Source: Streptomyces roseolus
GTDB lineage: Bacteria; Actinomycetota; Actinomycetes; Streptomycetales; Streptomycetaceae
DNA length: 64,000 nucleotides
Direction of reading: 5' to 3'
Assembly: GCF_014649855.1 (NCBI RefSeq)
Contig: NZ_BMTV01000028.1
Location: forward strand, 51,343 to 115,342
This document shows positions 16,720 through 24,206 of the stretch, in pieces (positions within the stretch are counted from its first letter, which is position 1; each line of letters starts with the position of its first letter). A program made the position numbers and the translations under genes. The notes under the pieces are model-generated. The model did no database searches, was not told where the DNA came from, and was given only the letters and a program-made list of their open reading frames with translations.

Positions 16720-17898
16720 TCACAGGCGGCGGAGGGCTCCCGGCTCGCGGAGGGAGTCGAGGGTGGGGTAGCCGTCCACGGCCATGATCAGGTCGGCTTC
16801 GGCGAGGAGGGAGCGCAGGACGTGCACGATGCCGTCCTCGCCCCCGGCCGCCAGGCCGTACGCGTAGGGGCGGCCGACGCCCACGGCGGTGGCGCCCAGC
16901 GCCAGGGCCTTGACGACGTCCGCGCCGGTCCGGACGCCCGAGTCGAAGAGGACGGGGAGGCCGTCGGCGGCCTCGACGACGTCCGGCAGGGCGTCGAGGG
17001 CGGGCAGGCCGCCGTTGGCCTGCCGGCCGCCGTGGTTGGAGCAGTACACCGCGTCGACGCCGCCGTCGCGGGCGCGGCGCACGTCCTCGGGGTGGCAGAG
17101 GCCCTTGAGGATCAGCGGGAGGTCGGTGAGGGAGCGCAGCCAGGGCAGGTCGGCCCAGGTGAGGGGGTTGCCGAAGACGCCGACCCATTCGAGGATCGTC
17201 GCTCCGGGGTCCTCCTCGGGGGCCTTGGCGAGGCGGGCCCGGAAGACGGGGTCGGAGGTGTAGTTGGCGAGGCAGTGGCCGCGCAGCTGCGGGAAGTTGC
17301 TCGCGGCGAGGTCGCGCGGGCGCCAGCCGGTGACCCAGGTGTCGAGGGTGACGACGATCCCCTTGAACCCGGCGGCCTCGGCGCGGCGCACCAGGCTCTC
17401 CGCGAGGTCCCGGTCGGTGGGGGTGTAGAGCTGGAAGAAGCCCGGGGTGTCGCCGAACTCGGCCGCGACCTCCTCCATCGGGTCCACCGCGAGGGTGGAG
17501 GCGACCATCGGGACGCCGGTGCGGCGGGCCGCGCGGGCGGTCGCCAGGTCGCCGTGTCCGTCCTGGGCACAGAGCCCGACGACGCCGACCGGTGCCATGA
17601 AGAGCGGCGAGGGCAGCCGGAGGCCGAGGAGGTCGACGCTCAGGTCGCGCCGGGCGGCGCCGACCATCATCCGGGGCACCAGACCCCACCGTTCGAAGGC
17701 GGTCGCGTTCGCCCGCTGGGTGAACTCGTCGCCCGCGCCGCCCGCGACGTACGACACCACCGACGGCGGCAGCGCGGCGGCCGCCCGTTCCTCCAGTTCG
17801 GCGTAGGTCATGGGGAGGCCGGGGAGCACTCCGCCGAGACCGGCGAGGTAGATCTCGTTCTGGTAGTCGCCGTACCGCCCGCCGAACGCGCCGCTCAT
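16720..17898 (-). CDS. lactate 2-monooxygenase (FMN-dependent alpha-hydroxy acid oxidase family)
   Basis: This 392-residue protein fits the mycobacterial lactate 2-monooxygenase, which converts L-lactate and oxygen to acetate, carbon dioxide and water. The N-terminus (YGDYQNEIYLAGLGGVLPGLPMTYAELE), the motif FMAPVGVVGLCAQDGHGD and the end LLAEADLIMAVDGY are all characteristic. The active-site block YCSNHGGRQANGG carries the catalytic His289 and Arg292. FMN contacts are seen in FDSGVRTGADVVKALALGA and GVGRPYAYG. It is cytoplasmic. The start ATG at 17898 follows a G-rich stretch. The gene lies upstream of, and codirectional with, the adenosine deaminase-like gene, with a 173-bp gap. Confidence 0.92.
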   Translation of the reverse strand: MSGAFGGRYGDYQNEIYLAGLGGVLPGLPMTYAELEERAAAALPPSVVSYVAGGAGDEFTQRANATAFERWGLVPRMMVGAARRDLSVDLLGLRLPSPLFMAPVGVVGLCAQDGHGDLATARAARRTGVPMVASTLAVDPMEEVAAEFGDTPGFFQLYTPTDRDLAESLVRRAEAAGFKGIVVTLDTWVTGWRPRDLAASNFPQLRGHCLANYTSDPVFRARLAKAPEEDPGATILEWVGVFGNPLTWADLPWLRSLTDLPLILKGLCHPEDVRRARDGGVDAVYCSNHGGRQANGGLPALDALPDVVEAADGLPVLFDSGVRTGADVVKALALGATAVGVGRPYAYGLAAGGEDGIVHVLRSLLAEADLIMAVDGYPTLDSLREPGALRRL

Positions 17899-18150
17899 CG
17901 TGGCCCCGCCCCTTCCCTCGCCCCGGACCGGGCCCTCCCCGGCCGCCGGTGGCGCCCACGGTGCCAGCCGCCGGGCCGGAGCGCCATGGGCCGGACCGGT
18001 CGGGCGGGATCCGCGAGCGGGGTGGGGCCGTACCCGGACGGCGTACGGCTCGCCGGGCTCCACGCGGCCGAGCCCGGCGGCCCGGTGGCGGGGCGGCCGC
18101 GGCGGCATATTCCGGTGCGCGCGGGTGCGGGCCGGTGGTGGAATCGCCCG

Positions 18151-19236
18151 ATGCACGGGAACGAAGGACGGACGGGCGGCGCCGAGCGGGCCGCGGTGGT
18201 GGACCGGGGCCGGTTCGCCGACTCGATGACTCCCTGGGACGACGCGGGGTGGCGGCGCGAGGTGTTCGGCTGGGCCGAGCGGGTGCTGGCCTCGCACGGC
18301 CTCGTGGAGGCGGGGGTACGCGAGGTGAGGGTGCGGCCCTGGTCGGTCCTCGTCCGCTTCCGCACCGGCGGCGGCGCGCGCGACGCCGTCTGGCTGAAGG
18401 CGGGCGCCCCCTCCAACGCCTTCGAGGCCGGACTCGCCGGCGCGCTCGCCGCGTGGACGCCCGAGCACGTGATGACCCCGCTGGCGGTGGACGCCGCCCG
18501 CGGCTGGTCCCTCCTCCCCGACGGCGGCCCGCTCTTCCGCGACGTCCTCGACGCGGGCACGGCCGGCCCGGAGGCCTGGACGACGGCGCTGGGCCGGTAC
18601 GGCGCGATGCAGCGGCGCCTGGTCCCGTACGCGAACGGGGCCGCGGGCCACGGCGGGCAGGAAGCGGGTGCGCCGGAAGGGGGTGGCGGGCTCGGCGGGT
18701 TGGGGGTGCCGGGGGCGCGGACGCGGGAGTTGCCGGAGGTGTTCGACGCGCTCGTCGCCGGGAACCCGCTCTTCGACGACGACGAGCGGGCCGCGCTGCT
18801 GCGGCGGCGGCCCCGGCTCGTCGCACTGTGCGCCGAGCTCGACGCGTACGGCCTGCCCGACTCGCTCGACCACTGCGACCTGCACGACGGGCAGATCCTC
18901 GCCCCTTCCCCCGGCCGCTTCACCTTCTTCGACTGGGGCGACGCCTGTGTCGCGCACCCCTTCGGCAGCCTCCTGGTCCCGGTCCGCGAGGTGCGGGAGC
19001 GGTACGGCCCCGCGCACGTGGCCCCGATGGTGGACGCGTACCTGGAGCACTGGACCGGCCTCGGCCCCTCGCGGGCGGAGCTGCGGCGGGCGGCCGTCCT
19101 GGCGGTCCGGCTGGCGGCGCTCGGCCGGGCGGGTTCCTGGTTCCGGCTCTTCCCCGGCACCCCGACCGGCGACAGCGAGGAGGCGAGCGCGTACTGGGTG
19201 CGGCAGCTGTTCGCCGCCACCGACGAAGAGCTCTGA
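18151..19236 (+). CDS. aminoglycoside phosphotransferase-like (APH family) protein
   Basis: This 361-residue protein has an APH/choline-kinase-like fold. The catalytic loop appears as LDHCDLHDGQIL (near residue 232-243), a variant of HxDxxxxN in which Gln replaces the usual Asn. The metal-binding Asp is in FTFFDWGDAC (near 253). It probably phosphorylates a small molecule; nothing indicates an antibiotic. A low-complexity Gly-rich insertion (about residues 165-190) separates the lobes. ATG 18151 is chosen as the first start after the divergent promoter region; the ribosome-binding site is weak. It is convergent with the decarboxylase gene at 19264. Confidence 0.8.
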   Translation: MHGNEGRTGGAERAAVVDRGRFADSMTPWDDAGWRREVFGWAERVLASHGLVEAGVREVRVRPWSVLVRFRTGGGARDAVWLKAGAPSNAFEAGLAGALAAWTPEHVMTPLAVDAARGWSLLPDGGPLFRDVLDAGTAGPEAWTTALGRYGAMQRRLVPYANGAAGHGGQEAGAPEGGGGLGGLGVPGARTRELPEVFDALVAGNPLFDDDERAALLRRRPRLVALCAELDAYGLPDSLDHCDLHDGQILAPSPGRFTFFDWGDACVAHPFGSLLVPVREVRERYGPAHVAPMVDAYLEHWTGLGPSRAELRRAAVLAVRLAALGRAGSWFRLFPGTPTGDSEEASAYWVRQLFAATDEEL

Positions 19237-19263
19237 CGCCGGCCGGGCGCGCCGCTCCCGCGC

Positions 19264-20622
19264 CTACAGGCCGACGTCCCGGGCCCGCAGGTCCTCCAGG
19301 GTCTCCCGCCTGACCAGCAGCCGGGCGGCGCCGTCGCGGACGGCGACCACCGGCGGGCGGCCGACGAGGTTGTACGAGGAGGCCATGGAGAGGTGGTACG
19401 CGCCGGCCACCGGCACCGCGAGCAGGTCGCCCGGCCGGACGTCGGCGGGCAGGCCGACGTCCTCCGCGAGCAGGTCGCCCGCCTCGCAGTGGCGCCCGGC
19501 GACGGTGGTGCGGACGGTCGGGGCGGTGGAGCGGCGGCCGATCAGACGGGGCGCGTACCGGACGCCGTAGAGGGCCGGGCGGGGGTTGTCGCTCATGCCG
19601 CCGTCGACGGCGACGAAGGCGCGCCCGCCGCTCGTCTTGACGGCGAGGACGCGGTAGACGGCGACGCCGGCCGGTCCGACGACGGCCCGGCCCGGTTCCA
19701 CGAGCAGCCGGGGCACGGGCAGTCCGGCGGCGCCGCAGCTCTCGGCGAGGGCGGCGCGGAGCCCGCGGGCGAGGGCGGTCGGGTCGAGGGCCGGGTCGCC
19801 GGGCCGGTGGGCGATGCCGTGGCCGCCGCCGAGGTCGAGCTCCGGCAGGACGACGCCGTGGGCGTCCCGGATCCGGGCCATCAGGCCGACGAGCCGCCGC
19901 AGGGCGGTGAGGTAGGGCTTGGTCTCGGTGATCTGGGAGCCGAGGTGGCAGTGCAGGCCGGTGAGTTCGAGTCGCGGCTGGTCGAGGATCCGGGCGACGG
20001 CGTGCTGGGCGTGTCCGTCGCGGAGGGAGAGCCCGAACTTCTGGTCGTCGGTGCCGGTGCGGATCTTGGCGTGGCCGCCGGCGCCGACGCCGGGGGTGAC
20101 GCGGAGCATGACCTTCTGGTGGCCGCGCGGGCCGAGGGCGGCGGCCAGCCGGGCGATCTCGGCCGGGCCGTCGATGACGATCCGGCCGACGCCGAGGCGC
20201 AGCGCGGCGGCGAGGTCGGCCGGGGACTTGGCGTTGCCGTGGAGGAGGATCCGTTCGGGCGGGAAGCCCGCGGTGACGGCCAGTTCGAGCTCGCCCGCGG
20301 AGCAGACGTCCAGGCCGAGCCCCTCCTCGTCGACGAGGCGGACGAGACCGCGGCAGAGGAACGCCTTGGCCGCGTAGTGCACGTCGGCGCCGTCCGCGGG
20401 GAAGGCGGCCCGGTAGGTGCGGCAGCGGTCGCGGATCTCGGCCTCGTCGAGCACGTACACGGGCGTGCCGTGCGCGTCCGCGATGTCGGCGAGCGGCACC
20501 CCGGCGAGCAGGACGCGGCCGCCGGGCTCCTCGGTGGCGGTGGCGGGCCAGACGGAGAACTCCGGGGCGGGGGCGGGCGTACGGGCGGGCGGGACGGGGG
20601 CCGTCAGGTCGGTGGTGGTCAT
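19264..20622 (-). CDS. diaminopimelate decarboxylase family (PLP, alanine-racemase fold)
   Basis: This 452-residue fold-III PLP enzyme has the cofactor lysine in VHYAAKAFLC (near 86), the substrate-specificity stretch ILLHGNAKS, LHCHLGSQI, the phosphate-binding GGGHGIA (usually GGGLGI) and the second-subunit cysteine in AGRHCEAGD (near 380). DapDC makes L-lysine from meso-diaminopimelate; ornithine/arginine decarboxylase relatives share the motifs. The ATG (20622) overlaps the TGA of the preceding small gene (ATGA), so the two are translationally coupled. The setting beside a small unknown protein rather than hom/thr genes suggests a second or specialised copy. Confidence 0.87.
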   Translation of the reverse strand: MTTTDLTAPVPPARTPAPAPEFSVWPATATEEPGGRVLLAGVPLADIADAHGTPVYVLDEAEIRDRCRTYRAAFPADGADVHYAAKAFLCRGLVRLVDEEGLGLDVCSAGELELAVTAGFPPERILLHGNAKSPADLAAALRLGVGRIVIDGPAEIARLAAALGPRGHQKVMLRVTPGVGAGGHAKIRTGTDDQKFGLSLRDGHAQHAVARILDQPRLELTGLHCHLGSQITETKPYLTALRRLVGLMARIRDAHGVVLPELDLGGGHGIAHRPGDPALDPTALARGLRAALAESCGAAGLPVPRLLVEPGRAVVGPAGVAVYRVLAVKTSGGRAFVAVDGGMSDNPRPALYGVRYAPRLIGRRSTAPTVRTTVAGRHCEAGDLLAEDVGLPADVRPGDLLAVPVAGAYHLSMASSYNLVGRPPVVAVRDGAARLLVRRETLEDLRARDVGL

Positions 20623-21062
20623 GCGGCGGTCCCCCTCGCGGCCGGGTCGGAGCGGCGGGCGCACGGGGTGCCGGGGCGGGCGGGCGTGGAGGTGGGCGCG
20701 GGCAGCGGAACCGGTTCCGGCACCGGATCGGGCGCGGGGGTGAAGGGAGCCGTGAGGACCGGGTCGACGGTGAGGGCGTGGACGCCGAGCGGGTGGGCGA
20801 GGGTGCGCAGGGCGGCCTCGGAGAGCGGAATCCAGGGCTGCTCGGTCCCGAGGGTGGCGCGGAGCCGTTCGGGGGTGGTGAAGGCGACGGCCGTGCGGGC
20901 GCCGACGGGCGTGCGGGAGAAGCGGGCCGTGACGCCGTGTCCGCCCGGCCGGACGGGCACGCAGAGGCGTCCGGCCGGGGCGGGTTCGACGGGTTCCGGG
21001 TCCACGGGCCCGGGGGCCGGGGCCGCGGCCGTGCGGTCGTCGGCGTGCGGGGTGCGGGGCAT
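20619..21062 (-). CDS. small SAV_915-like protein of unknown function
   Basis: This 147-residue protein has a central conserved part (GGHGVTARFSRTPVGARTAVAFTTPERLRATLGTEQPWIPLSEAALRTLAHPLGVHALTVDP). It resembles small Streptomyces proteins of the SAV_915/SseB-like type, which have no established function. The ends are Pro-rich and probably disordered. The ATG at 21062 has GGAGGA 5 bases upstream. The stop overlaps the ATG of the downstream decarboxylase gene, indicating one operon. Confidence 0.78.
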   Translation of the reverse strand: MPRTPHADDRTAAAPAPGPVDPEPVEPAPAGRLCVPVRPGGHGVTARFSRTPVGARTAVAFTTPERLRATLGTEQPWIPLSEAALRTLAHPLGVHALTVDPVLTAPFTPAPDPVPEPVPLPAPTSTPARPGTPCARRSDPAARGTAA

Positions 21063-21600
21063 GGGGTCCTCCCGGGCGGGTCCGGCCCGGCGGCGTTCCG
21101 CCGGGGCCTGTCCTCGCAGCCTTGCCCGCCCCGGTCCCCGGAGTCCCGGTCCCTGACGCGGTCCTGACGCCTGGCCGGGCGACTCTTGACGCGATGGTCA
21201 CGCCAGGGCGGACCCCGCCCCGGCGGAGGACGCGCCTCCGCCAGGCCCGATCGCGCGGGGACGGGACTGGCACTTGGTGTCTCCGTTCCGTGCGGCCATG
21301 CGGCCGCGCCCGGCGGGCTCAGGTACCCGGCGGGGGTACGAAGACCGTGGTGCGCGGGGGCGGTCTCGGAGCGTCGCGGCCCCGAGGCCCGTATGGCACG
21401 GAGTGCCTGGTGGGAGGGGACCGGGACGTCGGCTGGACGGAGGGCACGGCGAGCTGAAAACCTCGGCGGTGAGGACCCGGTCACCGGTCCCGACGTGCGC
21501 CGCCGCGAGGGGAGCGTGGCGCGGGCCCGTGATCGTCGCGTCCTCGCAGGCGCGTCCGCCGCACCCGTACGCGCCGGTACCGCGAGGAGGAGGACCACCG
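21063..21600. other. 538-bp divergent intergenic region
   Basis: No coding sequence is apparent between the minus-strand SAV_915/decarboxylase operon and the plus-strand gene at 21601. Visible are two CTGACGC copies with a nearby CTTGACGC variant (about 21150-21193) and a small hairpin with arms 21222-21229 and 21235-21242. I can assign no function to them. Confidence 0.4.
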
Positions 21601-22329
21601 ATGACCGCCGCCCGGGAAGAACGGCTCCGGCTCGACGCCGCGAGTGTCGACAACGCGAGGACGACGCTGCTCCAGCTCCTCGCGCGGGCGGGGGTGTACT
21701 CCGGCGACGCCGAGGAACTGATCGGGCTCGTCGAGGCGGGCGCCCTCGCCGGCGCCCACGAGGAGCTTGCGGGCACCGGCCGGCAGGCCCCGCCCGGGAG
21801 CGGCGAGCCGTACGCGGCGGGCTGGCGCGACGGTTCACGGGCCGTCACCGAGGGGCTCGCGGGCCTCGCGGACCGGGCACTGGGCGCGGCCGTCGCCGAG
21901 GACGCCGCCGCGGAGCCGGAGGCCCGGTCCCGGGTCGGCCGGATGGAGGTCGAGCGGGCCAAGGTGGCGGTCGTCCCGCTGTACCTCTCCTTCTCCGAGG
22001 AGTCCGACCTCGATCCCGAGGTCACCGAGCAGGTGCTCGCGTCGGCGCTCGCCACGATGGGGCCGCGGCAGCGGGCGGCCTATCCCGGGCGGCTGACGTC
22101 GTTCGCCGCGGACAACCGGACGCATCTGGAGCGGCTGTACGCCACGTACGGCCCGGGCAGCGCGATCGCCATCCACGGCCGCTACACCCTGGTCCACTCC
22201 CCCACGAGCCTCGCGGTCCTCGAACGGCTCTCCGTCCGGCCGGCGGAGCTGCGGGAGGAGTGGGACGCGGCCGAACTCCCGCCCGCCTGGCTGGACGGCT
22301 TGACGCGCGCCTGGGACGCGACGGCCTGA
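21601..22329 (+). CDS. conserved-looking protein of unknown function
   Basis: This 242-residue protein is not recognised. It is acidic and predicted largely helical, with an N-terminal helical part (residues about 3-60) and a more conserved-looking C-terminal part (VERAKVAVVPLYLSFSEESDLDPEV, then RTHLERLYATYGPGSAIAIHGRYTLVHSP). No signal peptide or membrane segment is seen. Third-position GC is high. The ATG is preceded by AGGAGGAGGA at 6 bases, an excellent ribosome-binding site. It stands alone between two intergenic regions longer than 400 bp. Confidence 0.72.
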   Translation: MTAAREERLRLDAASVDNARTTLLQLLARAGVYSGDAEELIGLVEAGALAGAHEELAGTGRQAPPGSGEPYAAGWRDGSRAVTEGLAGLADRALGAAVAEDAAAEPEARSRVGRMEVERAKVAVVPLYLSFSEESDLDPEVTEQVLASALATMGPRQRAAYPGRLTSFAADNRTHLERLYATYGPGSAIAIHGRYTLVHSPTSLAVLERLSVRPAELREEWDAAELPPAWLDGLTRAWDATA

Positions 22330-22761
22330 ACCCCCTGCGGCCGGTCGGCCGTCGGTCGCCGGCCGCCATCGCGCCGACACCCCGTCCGGTGGGCGCGGAG
22401 GTCGGTACGGGGACCGAACAGTCGGCGCCCGTACCCGGTCGGCGCCCCACGGCGCGGGGCGCACCGGCGGGGCGCGTCGGGGCGAAGGCGGGCGCGGCGG
22501 GCGCGCGCGGGGCTCTCGGGCGGGTGTGTGCGCGGGTGGGCGGATGCGCGTACGGCGGGGGCCCGAGGTGGGCGCCGGAGTCCCGGGGCAAGGCGGCGAA
22601 GCGGGGCGGACGGGGTGCGGGGGCCGATGCGTGGACCGGAGCCCGGGGCCGCCGGGTGAGGAGCGGCGGGGGTTCCGGGTGGCGTGCAATGCGTCACACG
22701 GGGGCGCGGCGAGGGCTCAGCCGGTGGCGCGGAGGGCGGGGGGCGCGCATAGGGTAGCGGC
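22330..22761. other. 432-bp intergenic region
   Basis: Very G-rich sequence without a supported gene. At its right end TAGGGT (22750-22755) stands 6 bases before the ATG of the carbonic anhydrase gene. This is the right distance for a -10 element of a leaderless transcript, though no clear -35 is visible. Confidence 0.4.
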
Positions 22762-23394
22762 ATGCCCAGAACTTCCCCGGCCCTTGCTCTCGACGCCCTT
22801 CTCGAGGGCAACCGTCGCTTCGTCTCGGGCACGCCCGAGCACCCCAACCAGGACGCCGCCCGTCGTACGGAGCTGGCGCCCGGCCAGGACCCGTTCGCCG
22901 TCATCCTCGGCTGCTCCGACTCCCGGCTCGCGGCCGAGATCATCTTCGACCGCGGGCTCGGCGATCTCTTCGTCGTCCGCACCGCCGGCCACGTCACCGG
23001 CCCGGAGGTCCTCGGCAGCGTGGAGTACGCGACCAGCGTCCTCGGCGCGCGGCTCGTGGTCGTCCTGGGCCACGACTCCTGCGGCGCGGTCGCCGCGGCC
23101 CGCGCGGCCGTGGAGGACGGCTTCGCGGCGCGCGGTTTCGTGCGGGACGTCGTGGAGCGGGTGACGCCGAGCGTCCTGGCGGCGCGGACCGCGGGCCTGA
23201 CCGCGGACAGCGACATCATCGACGAGCACATCCGGCACACCGTGGACCTCCTCCTGGACCGCTCCCGGCTGCTGTCCGAGCAGGTGGCGGCCGGCGAGGT
23301 CGCCGTCGTCGGCCTCGGCTACGAGCTGGCCGGCGGCAGCGCCCGCCTCGTGACCACGCGCGGAGCCGTCGTGGAGGAGGGCACTCCGGCGTGA
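22762..23394 (+). CDS. beta-class carbonic anhydrase
   Basis: This 210-residue beta-carbonic anhydrase interconverts carbon dioxide and bicarbonate. The zinc ligands are Cys51 (CSDSR, with Asp53 and Arg55 as the catalytic dyad), His104 and Cys107 (GHDSCGA). The fold and length are normal. It has no signal peptide and is cytoplasmic. The mRNA may be leaderless because TAGGGT ends 6 bases before the ATG. Its TGA overlaps the GTG of the next gene (GTGA, 23391-23394), which makes threonylcarbamoyl-AMP, a bicarbonate-using reaction. Confidence 0.95.
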   Translation: MPRTSPALALDALLEGNRRFVSGTPEHPNQDAARRTELAPGQDPFAVILGCSDSRLAAEIIFDRGLGDLFVVRTAGHVTGPEVLGSVEYATSVLGARLVVVLGHDSCGAVAAARAAVEDGFAARGFVRDVVERVTPSVLAARTAGLTADSDIIDEHIRHTVDLLLDRSRLLSEQVAAGEVAVVGLGYELAGGSARLVTTRGAVVEEGTPA

Positions 23395-24035
23395 CGTCCC
23401 GCTTCGACTGCTCCGATCCGGCGGCCCGCGCCGCCGGCCTCGGCGAGGCCGCGGCCGCGGTGCGCCGCGGGGACCTCGTCGTCCTGCCGACGGACACCGT
23501 GTACGGGGTCGGGGCGGACGCCTTCGACCCGAAGGCGGTCGCCTCGCTGCTCGCGGCGAAGGGCCGCGGCCGTCACAAGCCCTCCCCCGTCCTCGTCGAC
23601 TCGGCCGCCGCGCTCGGCGAGCTGACCGACGAACTCCCCGACGCCGCACGGGCGCTGATCGAGGCGTTCTGGCCGGGCGGGCTGACCCTGGTGGTCCGCC
23701 ACCGCGCGTCCCTCGACTGGGACCTGGGCGAGACGGGCGGCACGGTGGCGGTCCGGATGCCGGACCACCCCCTCACCCTGGAACTGCTCGCGGCGACGGG
23801 CCCGTTGGCGGTCTCCAGCGCCAACCTCACGGACCACCCGTCCCCGCAGGACTGCGACGCCGCGCAGGCCATGCTGGGCGACTCCGTGGCGGTGTACCTG
23901 GACGGCGGACGCACCGCCGGCGCGATCTCGTCGTCGATCGTCGACCTCAGCGGCGAGACGCCGGTCCTCGTCCGCGACGGCGTCCTGCCGGTGGCGGAAC
24001 TCCGCGCGCTCGTACCGGACCTGATCGTCCCCTGA
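23391..24035 (+). CDS. Sua5/YrdC/TsaC-type L-threonylcarbamoyladenylate synthase
   Basis: This 214-residue YrdC-domain protein has the hallmark start VVLPTDTVYGVGADA (residues about 30-44), the KxR-type ligand loop (AAKGRGRHKPSPVLV), WPGGLTLVV, TVAVRMPDHP and PLAVSSANLT. The family makes threonylcarbamoyl-AMP from threonine, bicarbonate and ATP, the first step of t6A formation at position 37 of ANN-decoding tRNAs. The lysine-proline ligand loop reads RHKPSP rather than the more common RxxPxP form. It starts at GTG 23391 within the stop of the carbonic anhydrase gene, so translation is coupled. It may be a second copy, as the housekeeping gene normally sits near prfA/hemK. Confidence 0.9.
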   Translation: MTSRFDCSDPAARAAGLGEAAAAVRRGDLVVLPTDTVYGVGADAFDPKAVASLLAAKGRGRHKPSPVLVDSAAALGELTDELPDAARALIEAFWPGGLTLVVRHRASLDWDLGETGGTVAVRMPDHPLTLELLAATGPLAVSSANLTDHPSPQDCDAAQAMLGDSVAVYLDGGRTAGAISSSIVDLSGETPVLVRDGVLPVAELRALVPDLIVP

Positions 24036-24065
24036 CCCCTCCCTCCGGCCCCACCCGCTCCTGTT

Positions 24066-24107
24066 CCCGGCCCCGGCGCGACGGAATCTCCGTTGCCCGG
24101 GGCCGGG
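24066..24107 (+). terminator. terminator hairpin after the carbonic anhydrase-Sua5 operon
   Basis: Outer arms 24066-24076 and 24097-24107 form a perfect 11-bp stem. An inner helix (24079-24085 with 24089-24095, one G-T pair) extends it. It lies 30 bases after the Sua5 stop. It overlaps the -35 region of the promoter for the tRNA-like RNA, so read-through from upstream and local initiation would compete. Confidence 0.65.
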
Positions 24108-24121
24108 GCGCTCACTAGGGT
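24093..24121 (+). promoter_or_regulatory. sigma70-type promoter for the tRNA-like RNA
   Basis: TTGCCC (24093-24098), a 17-bp spacer and TAGGGT (24116-24121) fit the HrdB-type consensus of Streptomyces. Transcription would start near 24127-24129, only 3-5 bases before the first paired base of the tRNA-like cloverleaf at 24132. Confidence 0.7.
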
Positions 24122-24131
24122 CTCGTCCCAT

Positions 24132-24203
24132 CGACGTGTAGCTCAGCAGCAGAGCGCCGGGCTCCGGTCCCGGAGGGCGCGGGGGCAGTACCCGCCACGT
24201 CGG
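24132..24203 (+). tRNA. tRNA-like RNA, anticodon CCG (Arg), with non-canonical elbow loops
   Basis: The 72 bases fold as a complete cloverleaf. The acceptor pairs 24132-24138 with 24196-24202 (7/7). The D-stem GCTC pairs with GAGC. The anticodon stem CCGGG pairs with CCCGG around loop CTCCGGT (anticodon CCG at 24164-24166, T33 present). A 5-base variable loop follows, and the T-stem GCGGG pairs with CCCGC. T8, A14 and A21 are present. The T-loop is GGCAGTA instead of TTCRANN, and the D-loop is AGCAGCA without the G18-G19 pair, so the usual elbow contact cannot form. No CCA is encoded; the discriminator is G. The promoter sits immediately upstream, and the ATG of the next gene is 3 bases after the discriminator. 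It could be a real but odd tRNA, a decoy, or a regulatory tRNA mimic. Confidence 0.72.
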
Positions 24204-24206
24204 CTC

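Noticed and set aside
14876..18826. A single 1316-codon open frame covering the deaminase and, out of frame, the lactate monooxygenase
   Set aside because: Only the deaminase part has sensible sequence; upstream codons are an Arg/Pro-rich shadow of the lactate monooxygenase gene.
19264..20622. Assignment of the decarboxylase as the housekeeping lysA
   Set aside because: Motifs fit DapDC, but the neighbourhood is not that of the usual lysA locus, so no gene symbol is given.
24132..24203. The cloverleaf as a chance product of GC-rich sequence
   Set aside because: Twenty-one consecutive designed pairs in the right tRNA spacing plus conserved T8, A14, A21 and T33 and a promoter at the right distance make chance unlikely, though it is not formally excluded.
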